Positions 56,130-64,000 of a DNA stretch of 64,000 bases are shown one piece after another. The notes under the pieces were generated by a model. The model searched no databases and had not been told where the DNA came from. It saw only the letters and a list, made by a program, of their open reading frames with translations. A program made the position numbers and the translations under genes. The number at the start of each line of letters is the position of its first letter. The stretch's first letter is position 1. The stretch comes from Actinophytocola oryzae. Its GTDB lineage: Bacteria; Actinomycetota; Actinomycetes; Mycobacteriales; Pseudonocardiaceae. The DNA lies in contig NZ_SOCP01000026.1 in the NCBI RefSeq assembly GCF_004364325.1, positions 91,589 through 155,588 on the forward strand. The letters run 5' to 3'.

Positions 56130-56177
56130 TGAGTGAGTTCTCACTCATTGACGTGAGTGAGAACTCACTCATACAGT
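56130..56177 (+). promoter_or_regulatory. tetR-drrAB promoter with twin operators
   Basis: TGAGTGAGTTCTCACTCA (56130-56147) and TGAGTGAGAACTCACTCA (56154-56171) are near-palindromes and exact reverse complements of each other, 24 bp apart. TTGACG (56148-56153) is the -35 and TACAGT (56172-56177) the -10, spaced by 18, so the second operator fills the spacer. The -10 ends 6 nt before the tetR ATG. Confidence 0.85.
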
Positions 56178-56183
56178 GGTCCC

Positions 56184-56822
56184 ATGGTCGAGGACGAGAA
56201 GCGGCGGCGGGCACCCGCCATGAGTCCGGAAGAGCGGCGGGCCGCCATCGTGGCGAGCACCATCCCGCTCCTGCTCGAACACGGTGGCACCGTCTCCACC
56301 AGCCAGATCGCGGCCGCGGCGGGCATCGCCGAGGGCACGGTGTTCCGCGCGTTCAAGGACAAGCAGGACCTCCTGATCGCCTGCATGCAGGCGGGCCTCA
56401 ACTCCGATGCCGAGGTCCAACGCATCGCCGCCATCGGGCTCGACGAGCCGCTGCACGCCAGGCTCGCCGAGGGCGTCCGCGCGGTCAGCGGCTACCTCGA
56501 CCGGATCTGGGCGATCGGGCAGGCGCTGCGCGCGGGCGGGGTCGGCCAGGAGGCCATGCAACGCCGCATGCACGGCGACGACGAGGAACAACCACCCGGG
56601 CCGCCGCCGGAGATCCTCCGGGTCTCCCAGGCCATGAAGGGGTTGTTCGACGAGCGCACCGACAACCTCCGGGTCGACACCGACGGCGCGGTCCGGATGC
56701 TGCTCAGTCTCGTGCTCAGCAACCGAATGCAGGGGGCGGGGTTCGGCGCGCCCATCGACGAGCCCGCCGTGCTCGTCGACCTGCTCCTACACGGGGTAGT
56801 CCACAGGGAGGAACCGCGATGA
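56184..56822 (+). CDS. TetR-family regulator of the adjacent ABC exporter
   Basis: The 212-residue protein has an N-terminal HTH (IVASTIPLLLEHGGTVSTSQ, IAAAAGIAEGTVFRAFKDKQ). The C-terminal ligand domain has an unusual central Pro-rich loop (DDEEQPPGPPPEILR). The first codon lies 6 nt after TACAGT, so the transcript is leaderless. Twin operators cover its promoter, implying autorepression and control of the exporter genes it overlaps (ATGA with the ATPase). Confidence 0.94.
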   Translation: MVEDEKRRRAPAMSPEERRAAIVASTIPLLLEHGGTVSTSQIAAAAGIAEGTVFRAFKDKQDLLIACMQAGLNSDAEVQRIAAIGLDEPLHARLAEGVRAVSGYLDRIWAIGQALRAGGVGQEAMQRRMHGDDEEQPPGPPPEILRVSQAMKGLFDERTDNLRVDTDGAVRMLLSLVLSNRMQGAGFGAPIDEPAVLVDLLLHGVVHREEPR

Positions 56823-57757
56823 ACGACATCATGATCGAGGCAGTCGACGTCACCATGACCTTCGGGGACGTGGTCGCACTCGACGGAGTCAGCGCGCAGG
56901 TGCCGAGAGGGTCCGTGCTCGGGCTGCTCGGGCACAACGGTGCGGGCAAGACCACGCTCGTCAACGTCCTGACCACCGTGTTGCCGCCGACCAGCGGGTC
57001 GGCGACGGTCGGCGGGTTCGACGTCGTCAGGCAGGGGGACCAGGTCCGCGGCCGGATCGGGCTCACCGGGCAGTTCGCGTCCGTCGACGAGCAGCTCTCC
57101 GGCGTCGACAACCTGGTGCTGATCGCCCGGCTGCTCGGCGCGGGCAGGCGGGAGGCGAGGGCACGGGCCGACGAGCTGCTCGACCTCTTCGACCTCACCG
57201 ACGCCGCCAGGCGGACCGCCAAGACCTACTCGGGCGGCATGCGGCGGCGCCTCGACCTCGCCGCGAGCCTCGTCGGCAGGCCCGACGTGATCTTCCTCGA
57301 CGAGCCGACCACCGGCCTCGACCCGGTCAGCCGCGTCGGGTTGTGGGAGATCGTCGAGGGGCTGGTCGGTGACGGCACGACCGTGCTGCTGACCACCCAG
57401 TACCTGGACGAGGCCGACCGGCTCGCCGACTCGATCACCGTGCTGGCCGAGGGCAGGGTCGTCGCCTCCGGCACGGCCGCGCAGCTGAAGGCCCAGGTCG
57501 GCAAGCGGGCCGTGCACGTGACACTCGTCAGCCCGCAGGACGCGCCTGCCGCCATCGTGTCGCTGGAACGCCACGGCCTCGCGCCGGTGCTCGACGAGCC
57601 GAGGTCGGAGCTGCGCACGCCCGTCGGCGCCTCGTCGGACCTCGCCGTCGTCGTGCGCGCGCTCGACGAGGCCCGCGTCGAGGTGGCCGAGCTGGCCCTC
57701 ACCGAACCGAGCCTCGACGACGTCTACCTCACCCTCGCCAAGAACAAGGCCGCCTGA
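56819..57757 (+). CDS. DrrA-type ABC exporter ATPase
   Basis: The 312-residue ATPase has Walker A GHNGAGKTTLVNVL, Q-loop GLTGQFASVDEQLSG, signature YSGGMRRRLDLAASL, Walker B VIFLDEPTTGLDPVSR and H-loop LLTTQYLDEADRLAD. It has the DrrA C-terminal extension ending EPSLDDVYLTLA. It powers the permease encoded 11 nt downstream. Substrates of such daunorubicin-type systems are usually drugs or lipids. Start overlaps the tetR stop by ATGA. Confidence 0.95.
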   Translation: MNDIMIEAVDVTMTFGDVVALDGVSAQVPRGSVLGLLGHNGAGKTTLVNVLTTVLPPTSGSATVGGFDVVRQGDQVRGRIGLTGQFASVDEQLSGVDNLVLIARLLGAGRREARARADELLDLFDLTDAARRTAKTYSGGMRRRLDLAASLVGRPDVIFLDEPTTGLDPVSRVGLWEIVEGLVGDGTTVLLTTQYLDEADRLADSITVLAEGRVVASGTAAQLKAQVGKRAVHVTLVSPQDAPAAIVSLERHGLAPVLDEPRSELRTPVGASSDLAVVVRALDEARVEVAELALTEPSLDDVYLTLAKNKAA

Positions 57758-57768
57758 AGGAGCCACCC

Positions 57769-58578
57769 ATGACCACCATGACTCTCCCCCGCTGGCAGGG
57801 CACCGGCGTCGCCAACCAGATCGCCATCCTCACCGGTCGCTCGCTGCGCGCGCTGGTCAGCGACCCGAAACTGGTGATCCTCAGCCTCTTACAGCCGCTG
57901 GTGATGCTGCTGTTGTTCAGCCAGGTCTTCGGCAGCATGGCCGGCTCGGGGACCTTCCCGGCCGGCGTCACCTACATCAACTACCTGATGCCCGCCATCC
58001 TCGTCACCACCGGCGTCGGCGCGGCGCTCCAGTCCGGCATCGGGCTCGTCACGGACATGAAGAACGGCGTCCTCGGGCGGCTGCGCTCGCTGCCGGTCAA
58101 CAACGTCTCGGTGCTGGTCGCACGCAGTCTCGCCGACCTGGCCCGCACGGCCGTCCAGCTGCTGCTCCTGCTGGTCGCCGCCGCGGTGCTGTTCGACTTC
58201 TCCCCCGCGGGCGGGTTCCTCGGCGTCGTGCCGGCGTTCCTGCTGGCACTGGCCGTGAGCTGGTCGCTGTCGTGGGTGTTCCTCGCGGTCGGTGCCTGGG
58301 TGCGCAGCGCGGAGTCCATGCAGACGGTCGGCTTCCTCGCCATGTTCCCGCTGATGTTCGCGTCGAGCGCGTTCGTGCCGGTCGACGGCCTGCCGCTGTG
58401 GCTGCGCGTGGTCGCCACGATCAACCCGCTGACCTACGCGGTCGACGCGTCCCGCAACCTGGCGTTGGGCATGCCGGTGGGCGGTGGTGTGGTCGGGGCG
58501 CTCGCGGCCAGCGTCGGACTGCTGGTCGTCGGCGTCGTGGCGGCCATCCGGGGGTTCCGGCGACCGCTGACGGCCTAG
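57769..58578 (+). CDS. DrrB-type ABC-2 permease
   Basis: The 269-residue protein has six predicted membrane helices (PKLVILSLLQPLVMLLLFSQ; GFLGVVPAFLLALAVSW; ASVGLLVVGVVAAIRGF and others). It includes the ABC-2 signature region MNYLMPAILVTT-like INYLMPAILVTTGVGAALQS and LGRLRSLPV. GGAG precedes ATG 57769. It forms an exporter with the preceding ATPase under TetR control. Its TAG shares CTAG with the convergent gene. Confidence 0.94.
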   Translation: MTTMTLPRWQGTGVANQIAILTGRSLRALVSDPKLVILSLLQPLVMLLLFSQVFGSMAGSGTFPAGVTYINYLMPAILVTTGVGAALQSGIGLVTDMKNGVLGRLRSLPVNNVSVLVARSLADLARTAVQLLLLLVAAAVLFDFSPAGGFLGVVPAFLLALAVSWSLSWVFLAVGAWVRSAESMQTVGFLAMFPLMFASSAFVPVDGLPLWLRVVATINPLTYAVDASRNLALGMPVGGGVVGALAASVGLLVVGVVAAIRGFRRPLTA

Positions 58579-60542
58579 GTCTGGTCGGACAGCTTCTTCA
58601 GCATCGCGTTGTAGGCCTCACGATCCGTGTCGCCCTCCGCGTCGGCCCGGCGGTCCTGCCGCCGGGCCTCGCGGTCGTCGGCGCGGGCCCACTGGATCAG
58701 CAGCGCGACCAGCACGATCAGCAGCGGCAGCTCACCGGCCGCCCACGCGATCCCGCCGCCGAGCCGCTGGTCGGAGAGCAGGTCGGCGGTCCACGGCAGG
58801 CCGAGGCGCTGGTAGAACTGCTCGCCGACGACCGTCTGCATGCTCATGAGGATCACGCCGAAGAACGCGTGGAACGGCAGCGACGCGAACACCATGCCGA
58901 GCCTCGCGATGTGCGGGAGCCTGCGCGGCGAGGGGTCGATGCCGATCACCGGCCAGTAGAAGATGTAGCCGACCAGCAGGAAGTGGGCGCTCATCAACAG
59001 GTGGGCCCAGTGCTTGTCCAGCGCCCAGTCGAACAGGCCGGAGAAGTACAGCAGGTAGAACGACCCGACGAACAGCACGAGCGCCACGATCGGGTTCGTC
59101 AGGAACTTCGACAGGGGCGAGCGGACCAGGGCGAGCAGCCACTCACGCGGCCCCGGCGTCCCGTTCTTGCCCGCGACGGGTAACGCACGCAGCGCCAGCG
59201 TGACCGGGCCGCCGAGCACCAGCAGCACCGGGGCCAGCATGGACAGCATCATGTGCGTTTCCATGTGCACGCTGAACATCGCGGGCGCGTACCGGCCGAT
59301 GCCGGACGAGGTGGCGAACAGGATCACCGCGCAGCCCGCGAGCCACGCGACGACCCGGCCCATCGGCCACTCGTCGCCCCTGGCCATGAGCCTGCGCACG
59401 CCCATCAGGTACAGGACCGCCATGGCGATCGCGAGCGTGCCGAAGATCAGGTCGAAACGCCACGCGGTCAGCAGGCTCACCAGCGTCGGCGGGCCGTCGA
59501 TCGGGTAGCCCAGCTCCAGCTCGACCTGGCCGGGCAGGTACTGCAGCGGCGGCGGTGGGGTCCTGGCGAGCGCCACCGCGATGCCGATCGTGGCGAACAT
59601 GATCAGCACCTCGACGCCGGCCAGCCGCACCAGCAGGTTGCCCGTCCCGCCCGCCTCGATGGCCTTGATGCTGCGTTCGCGGTGCAGGTAGCCGAACACG
59701 CCGAGGACGAGCAGCGCGGCGATCTTCGCGACCACCAGCCAGCCGTAGGAGAAGCTGAACAGCTCGCGGACCGGCACCCGCACCCAGGCGTTGATCACAC
59801 CGGACGCCGCCATGATGATCCAGCACACGAGTGCGACCGCGGAGAACCGCCTGACCGCGACCCTCAGCTCCTCGCCCCGGCCGACCCGTCTCGCGAACAC
59901 CATCAGCGCGACCAGCCCACCGACCCACAGCGACGCGCCGACCAGGTGGAACACCAGGCTGTTGCTCGCGAGGTCGTGCTGGCCGCCGGACGAGGAGTGG
60001 CCGGTCATCGGCACCGGGAGCACGCCGAACACCGCGAGCACGAACAGCACGGCCGTCCAGCCCCACGACAGCACGACGAACGCGGCGATGGAGACGAACA
60101 GCGCGACACCCGCGGTGAGCAGCCACGCCTTGGCCTGCTCGAGCGCGCCGACCAGGTTGAACATGAGGTCGGGGTTGGTGACCATCGACCACGCCGACCT
60201 GCCGACCGCGTCGCCGACGAGGAACGGCACGGACGCGACCGCGGCGACACACCACAGCAGCGACGACCAGGCCGCCGCACGCAGGGCCGCGTACCCGCCT
60301 GCCGCGAGCGTGCCGTTCTTCTGCGCGCTCACCAGGAACGCGGCGAACAGCAGCGAGCCGACCGTCAGCACGGCGCCCGCGTCGGCGCCGACGCGGACCA
60401 CGGCACCGATCTTGACGTCGAGGTCGGCGTCGGCCGCGGAGAAGCTCAGCAGCAGGACGGCGACCAGCGCCGCGAAGGGCGTCGCGATGATGACGAGCGG
60501 CAGGACACTCGGACCGCGCCTCGGCGGGCTCTCAACGGACAC
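58575..60542 (-). CDS. CopD-CtaG fusion: copper handling / cytochrome c oxidase assembly
   Basis: The 655-residue polytopic protein has about 14 membrane segments. The N-terminal half resembles CopD copper-resistance proteins (HSSSGGQHDLASNSLVFHLV, GASLWVGGLVALMVFARRVG with conserved His). The C-terminal half is a CtaG/caa3 assembly domain (FSVHMETHMMLSMLAPVLLV, KHWAHLLMSAHFLLVGYIFY). The fusion is common in actinobacteria and should supply copper to respiratory oxidase. GTG 60542 follows TACTCT by 6 nt (leaderless). Confidence 0.93.
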   Translation of the reverse strand: MSVESPPRRGPSVLPLVIIATPFAALVAVLLLSFSAADADLDVKIGAVVRVGADAGAVLTVGSLLFAAFLVSAQKNGTLAAGGYAALRAAAWSSLLWCVAAVASVPFLVGDAVGRSAWSMVTNPDLMFNLVGALEQAKAWLLTAGVALFVSIAAFVVLSWGWTAVLFVLAVFGVLPVPMTGHSSSGGQHDLASNSLVFHLVGASLWVGGLVALMVFARRVGRGEELRVAVRRFSAVALVCWIIMAASGVINAWVRVPVRELFSFSYGWLVVAKIAALLVLGVFGYLHRERSIKAIEAGGTGNLLVRLAGVEVLIMFATIGIAVALARTPPPPLQYLPGQVELELGYPIDGPPTLVSLLTAWRFDLIFGTLAIAMAVLYLMGVRRLMARGDEWPMGRVVAWLAGCAVILFATSSGIGRYAPAMFSVHMETHMMLSMLAPVLLVLGGPVTLALRALPVAGKNGTPGPREWLLALVRSPLSKFLTNPIVALVLFVGSFYLLYFSGLFDWALDKHWAHLLMSAHFLLVGYIFYWPVIGIDPSPRRLPHIARLGMVFASLPFHAFFGVILMSMQTVVGEQFYQRLGLPWTADLLSDQRLGGGIAWAAGELPLLIVLVALLIQWARADDREARRQDRRADAEGDTDREAYNAMLKKLSDQT

Positions 60543-60555
60543 GCCTTGAGAGTAG

Positions 60556-61797
60556 TTACCGCGTCGCGGTGACGGTCTCCTGCCTCTCCACCTTCGCTTG
60601 AACGTCCTCCCCGCGACGTGCCGAGGCGGCCGCCAGCGCGGCAGGCGCGATCAGCATCGCGACGACCCCGGCGAACCCGATCGCGAACGTCAGGTTCGTC
60701 AGCTGGGCCACCCCGCCGATCATCGGCGGCCCGATCAGGAAGCCCGAGTAGGCGATGGTCGTGACGAAGCCGATCTCCTTCTCACCGCCGGTGCCGTCGC
60801 CCCGGCGGCCGACCGCGCCGGCCAGGTCGAGCGCGACCGGGAACGCGAACGCGAGACCCGCGCCTGCCAGCGCGAACCCGACGAAGGACAGCCCGGCGAC
60901 GGGCACGACCGCGGCCAGCAGCAGGCCGACACCGGCGACGAGCGCGCCGCCGACGAGGATCCTGACCGCGCCGAGGAGACGCTCGATCTGCTCCCCGAAC
61001 AGTCGGACGAGACCCATCGCGACGCAGAAGAGGGAGAACGTGAGGGCGCCCGCGGCCTCGGACATGCCGCGCTCGTGGACCGCGAACAAGGCCGACCAGT
61101 CGCCGCTCGCGCCCTCGACGATGGCCGCGAGCAGGGCGATGCCGCCGAGGAGCCACAGGACCGGCCTGCGCAGCATGCGGCGGTCGGGTGCGTGGTGCTC
61201 CCCCGTGTCCGCCACGCGCTCCTCGCGGGGGACGAACCGGATGACACCCGCGGTGATGGCCACGGCCGCGACCGCGACGAGCAGGAAGTGCGTGTCGAGC
61301 CCGAGGCCGTGCCCAGCGGCGAAGGCGGCACCCACCGAGCCCGCCAGCGCGCCGAAGCTGAAACCGGCGTGGAAGACCGGCATGAGCGGCCGTTCCGTGC
61401 GGCGGATGACGGTGACCGCGGCGACGTTCATGGAGACGTCCAGCAGGCCGACGGACGCGCCGAGCAGCACCAGCTCGAGGCCGAGCTGCGGCGGCGAGGT
61501 GACCCTGGACAGGACAGCGACGACCACCGAGGCGGCCAGCGCGGAGACCGCGACGACCGCCCGGGCGCCGAACCGGGCGCAGAGCCTGCCCGCGACGGAC
61601 GCCGACGCGATCATGCCGACACTGGAGCCGAGCAGGGACAGGCCCAGCACGCCCGGGCTCGCGCCGATCTGCTCGGCAAGCGACGGCATGCGTGGTGCCC
61701 ACGACCCGATGACGATGCCGTTGAGCGCGAAGACGATGAACACCGAGAGTCGCCCCGTGCGCACCTGTGCCCCCTTTCCCGTGACGTCTCGACCCAT
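60556..61797 (-). CDS. MFS transporter, FucP/YbjJ-like
   Basis: The 413-residue, 12-TM protein has the MFS A-like motif AGRLCARFGARAVVAVS after TM2 and a hydrophilic central loop (REERVADTGEHHAPDRRMLR). WAPRMPSLAEQIGASPGVLG near the N-terminus is typical of YbjJ-type carriers. It is divergent from a LacI regulator, with a perfect palindrome 4 nt upstream of its ATG, so it is probably a sugar-responsive carrier or exporter. Confidence 0.9.
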   Translation of the reverse strand: MGRDVTGKGAQVRTGRLSVFIVFALNGIVIGSWAPRMPSLAEQIGASPGVLGLSLLGSSVGMIASASVAGRLCARFGARAVVAVSALAASVVVAVLSRVTSPPQLGLELVLLGASVGLLDVSMNVAAVTVIRRTERPLMPVFHAGFSFGALAGSVGAAFAAGHGLGLDTHFLLVAVAAVAITAGVIRFVPREERVADTGEHHAPDRRMLRRPVLWLLGGIALLAAIVEGASGDWSALFAVHERGMSEAAGALTFSLFCVAMGLVRLFGEQIERLLGAVRILVGGALVAGVGLLLAAVVPVAGLSFVGFALAGAGLAFAFPVALDLAGAVGRRGDGTGGEKEIGFVTTIAYSGFLIGPPMIGGVAQLTNLTFAIGFAGVVAMLIAPAALAAASARRGEDVQAKVERQETVTATR

Positions 61798-61801
61798 GCT
61801 A

Positions 61802-61815
61802 CTGAAGCGCTTCAG
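61802..61815. promoter_or_regulatory. LacI-family operator, perfect 14-bp palindrome
   Basis: CTGAAGCGCTTCAG has the central CG of LacI sites and lies just upstream of the MFS ATG. A second inverted repeat, GATGGC (61817-61822) with GCCATC (61832-61837), is closer to the regulator. Confidence 0.8.
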
Positions 61816-61860
61816 AGATGGCTATGACTTTGCCATCGCACCAGGTCGTAGGCTTGCGCG

Positions 61861-62940
61861 GTGACGCAGGACCGGGCGCGCCGCCCCACGCTGGACACCA
61901 TCGCGCAGCGTGTCGGCGTCTCCAGGGCGACGGTCTCCAACGCCTACAACCGGCCCGACCAGCTGTCGACCGCGTTGCGGGAGCGGATCATCGCCACCGC
62001 CAAGCAGCTCGGGTACGCGGGTCCCGACCCCGTGGCACGCAGCCTTGCCACGAAACAGGCCGGCTCGGTGGCGTTCATGTTGTGCGACGGGCTTTCCTCC
62101 GCCTTCTCCGACCCGGCGCTGTCGATCATGCTCGACGCCCTGTCGTCCACTGTGGACAACGAGGAGCGGTCCCTGCTGCTCCTGCCGGGCACCAACGACG
62201 GCGGGCCACGCGCACAGGCGGTGATGCGGGCGCAGACGGACGTCGTGGTCGCCTACTCGCTGCCGGACGACGCGCCCGCGCTCGCGGCCGTGCGGGAACG
62301 CGGGCTGCCGCTGGTCGTGGTCGACCAGCCGGAGCTGCCGGGATCGGCGCGGGTGCAGGTGGACGACGTGGGTGGCGCGGTGCTGGCGGCCCGGCACGTC
62401 GGCGCCCTCGGCCACCGGCGGGTCGCGATCCTGGCGTTCGCACTGAGCGCCGACGGCGTACGCGGCCCGGCCGACCCGCGACGGCTCGCGTCCGCCCACT
62501 TCCGGGTGTCGACAGACCGGATCGCGGGTTACCTCGAAGGACTGGCCGGACACAGTATCGTCCCAGGTGAGGTGCCTATCTGGGAGGCGCCGGGGAGCGT
62601 CAGGGAGCTGGGCAGGGAGGGCGCCAGATGGTTACTCGGACTGGATCCGAGGCCGACCGCGGTGCTGTGCATGTCCGACGAGCTGGCCCTCGGCGCGATC
62701 CGCGCGGCCAACGAGCTGGGGTTGTCGGTGCCCGCGGAGGTGTCGATCGTGGGCTTCGATGACACCCCGGCCGCCAGCTGGAGCGACCCACCGCTGACCA
62801 CGGTCCGCCAGGACCTCGTCTCCAAGGGCAGACAAGCCGGGGAGCTGGCATTACGCATGCTGAACGGCGCCAGACCCGGCAAGCCGGTCACCATCGACGT
62901 GGAGCTCCAGGTACGCCGCTCGACGGCCGCTCGCGTGTGA
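61861..62940 (+). CDS. LacI-family transcriptional regulator
   Basis: The 359-residue protein has an HTH (PTLDTIAQRVGVSRATVSNA) and hinge (RERIIATAKQLGYAGPDPVA). The sensor domain has an insertion around DGVRGPADPRRLASAHFRVS and ends VSIVGFDDTPAASWSDPPLT. GTG 61861 lies 6 nt after TAGGCT (61849-61854), fitting a leaderless transcript. It probably represses itself and the divergent MFS gene through 61802-61837. Confidence 0.94.
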   Translation: MTQDRARRPTLDTIAQRVGVSRATVSNAYNRPDQLSTALRERIIATAKQLGYAGPDPVARSLATKQAGSVAFMLCDGLSSAFSDPALSIMLDALSSTVDNEERSLLLLPGTNDGGPRAQAVMRAQTDVVVAYSLPDDAPALAAVRERGLPLVVVDQPELPGSARVQVDDVGGAVLAARHVGALGHRRVAILAFALSADGVRGPADPRRLASAHFRVSTDRIAGYLEGLAGHSIVPGEVPIWEAPGSVRELGREGARWLLGLDPRPTAVLCMSDELALGAIRAANELGLSVPAEVSIVGFDDTPAASWSDPPLTTVRQDLVSKGRQAGELALRMLNGARPGKPVTIDVELQVRRSTAARV

Positions 62941-63027
62941 ACTGAAACCGACTTCGCCACAGCGAGAAACGCCAGAGCCCTTCCGAACGATCAGACCTCT
63001 GGGACGCCGATTCCACGTCGTCTCATT

Positions 63028-63100
63028 GCCCTCGTAGCTCAGCGGACAGAGCAGGAGCCTTCTAAGCTCTGGGTCGCAGGTTCGAGTCCTGCCGGGGGCG
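63028..63100 (+). tRNA. tRNA-Arg (anticodon TCT)
   Basis: Acceptor GCCCTCG/CGGGGGC, anticodon stem GGAGC/GCTCT around loop CTTCTAA (TCT), T-arm GCAGG-TTCGAGT-CCTGC, discriminator G. Confidence 0.94.
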
Positions 63101-63417
63101 CAAGCGGGACCAGCGCGGACTCCGACAGGTGACCTTCTCGGGGCCGGTTCGACGATCATCGTGACATCACTCGTGACACGCGTTCGAGTGCTGGGGGGAT
63201 GTCGCCGAACCGGCGTCAACGACGGAATATCGAGACGCTCCGTAGCGGGTGTTGTTCGGCGACCGGTCGATCGGTCATCTGGCCGGCGAGCCCAGGCCCG
63301 TCGTGGGGGGATGGTCCCCGCCTGTCCGTATTGGTAGTGTAAGGGTGCGGAAAAGTGGGTGCTAGCGCGCCTGGCGTTGGCCCCGATTGGGAAGCTCACC
63401 CACGGCAACACCCGAGG
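63101..63417. other. Gene-free stretch after tRNA-Arg
   Basis: No convincing coding frame is seen; the minus-strand frame 62851-63411 is antisense of the tRNA. Small palindromes occur (GACCGGTCGATCGGTC near 63258; GGGGGATGGTCCCC near 63305). No second tRNA fragment or integrase is present. Confidence 0.5.
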
Positions 63418-63798
63418 TCAGAGTGACTGCACCAGTTGGACCGGGTTGCCGTCGGGGTCGGCGGTCCACGCGATCAGCAGGCGGTCGAGCCAGCGGTGCG
63501 GGCCGGCCAGCGGGGGTGCGCCGTTCGCCACCAGGTCGGCGTACGCCGCGGCTGTGTCGTCGGTCCACAGGATGATCGCCGCGCGCTGGCCCTCGGTGAC
63601 GGGGGACAGGCCGTGGTCCATGCGGCTGGACTCGCCCGAGGCGATGCCGATCTTGTAGTCGTCCAGGACGAGGTCCACGTGGATGGGCTCGCCTTCTTCG
63701 GGGACGCGGAACGTCTCGGTGAATCCCAGCCTCTTGTAGAAGCCGACGATCCGCGGGAGGTCGTCGCTGAACAGTATGACCTGTGGTGTGCGGAACAT
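63418..63798 (-). CDS. VOC-family (glyoxalase/bleomycin resistance-like) protein
   Basis: A protein of about 126 residues with two beta-alpha-beta-beta-beta modules: PQVILFSDDLPRIVGFYKRL with GFTETFRVPEEGEPIHVDLV, and AAYADLVANGAPPLAG with LLIAWTADPDGNPVQLVQ. Metal ligand positions are plausible; substrate unknown. ATG 63798 (FRTPQVIL) lies 7 nt after a perfect TATGAT (63806-63811), so the leaderless start is preferred over ATGs at 63810 and 63825. Confidence 0.88.
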   Translation of the reverse strand: MFRTPQVILFSDDLPRIVGFYKRLGFTETFRVPEEGEPIHVDLVLDDYKIGIASGESSRMDHGLSPVTEGQRAAIILWTDDTAAAYADLVANGAPPLAGPHRWLDRLLIAWTADPDGNPVQLVQSL

Positions 63799-63873
63799 GG
63801 CGGTGATCATAAGGACTCGGGCCATGTTCAGGGCTTGTCGTTCACATCGGCGACGGCGAGCACCAACATCGAT

Positions 63874-63913
63874 TTTTGGGGAACGATCGTTCTCGACTGA
63901 TCGTTCCCCAAAA
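63874..63913. promoter_or_regulatory. Operator-like 15-bp inverted repeat upstream of tetR
   Basis: TTTTGGGGAACGATC (63874-63888) is repeated inverted at 63899-63913. The left half also holds GAACGATCGTTC, a perfect 12-bp palindrome. It lies directly before TAACGT (63916-63921), the likely -10 of the TetR gene. Confidence 0.85.
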
Positions 63914-63927
63914 GCTAACGTCGCGGC

Positions 63928-64000
63928 ATGGGCAGGCGAAGAGCGTTCGACGAGGACGAGGTGGTGCGCGCCGCGGTGGGGTTGTTCGGTCGCCGCGCGT
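63928..64000 (+). CDS. TetR-family regulator, N-terminus only
   Basis: The window ends after 24 codons, GRRRAFDEDEVVRAAVGLFG, matching helix 1 of a TetR DNA-binding domain. ATG 63928 lies 6 nt after TAACGT (leaderless). The strong inverted repeat upstream fits autorepression. It is divergent from the VOC gene, which it may also control. Confidence 0.75.
   Translation, partial: MGRRRAFDEDEVVRAAVGLFGRRA

Noticed and set aside
62851..63411. Minus-strand frame across tRNA-Arg
   Set aside because: Typical antisense-tRNA translation product; no start signal or domain.

Overview
The window is chromosomal DNA from a high-GC actinobacterium, most likely a member of the Pseudonocardiaceae (Lentzea/Saccharothrix/Actinosynnema type). 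Supporting signs are the GC content near 70%, many GTG/TTG starts, mycothiol-linked redox proteins (a mycoredoxin and an Rv2466c-like reductase), two ClpP proteases, a very large NAD-dependent glutamate dehydrogenase, and a gene order that, from memory, follows Mycobacterium tuberculosis Rv2445c-Rv2478c with insertions. The species cannot be fixed from the sequence alone.

Layout. 0-3 kb: a secreted glycoside hydrolase (cut by the window edge) divergent from its LacI regulator, with a perfect 16-bp operator between them. 3-8.8 kb: an orphan ABC ATPase, then valS-folC-DUF4233-ndk on the minus strand. 8.9-14.1 kb: an unknown membrane protein, mycoredoxin, an FAD oxidoreductase, an ArsR regulator with a tiny downstream ORF, fdhD, and an excalibur lipoprotein. 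14.3-18.8 kb: the proteostasis set tig-clpP1-clpP2-clpX, and tRNA-Pro.

18.9-24.8 kb: a decayed integrative element of the pSAM2/AICE type in tRNA-Gly(TCC). It holds an integrase broken by one in-frame TGA, an intact xis, a rep gene lacking its N-terminal half, and a strikingly AT-rich 712-residue P-loop NTPase as cargo. The far att site is still recognisable but eroded almost entirely by C-to-T/G-to-A changes. Frameshifted pseudogenes flank it on the right (to 25.2 kb). 25.2-29.2 kb is accessory: VanZ-like protein, an SDR lacking its catalytic Tyr/Lys, thioesterase, GNAT, and a Gly/Asp-rich membrane protein.

29.2-49 kb is conserved core: nei/fpg glycosylase, rpiB, DsbA-like nitroreductase, pepN, DUF5130, HNH protein, mscS, truncated haemoglobin, GH13 glucosidase, thioesterase and gdh. 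Set into it is an unusual 92-residue protein at 37970-38248 made of twelve GTRVTx hexads in which Ala recurs at every third hexad. 49-64 kb: a 1491-residue TPR/degenerate-GGDEF/disordered protein in an apparent operon with ettA and gdh, ssb, a TetR-controlled DrrAB-type exporter with twin operators on its promoter, a CopD-CtaG fusion, a LacI/MFS pair, tRNA-Arg, a VOC protein, and the start of a TetR regulator.

Regulation. At least twelve genes have no Shine-Dalgarno sequence but carry a TANNNT hexamer ending exactly 6 or 7 nt before the start codon, the arrangement expected for leaderless mRNAs. Several regulators sit beside clear inverted-repeat operators.
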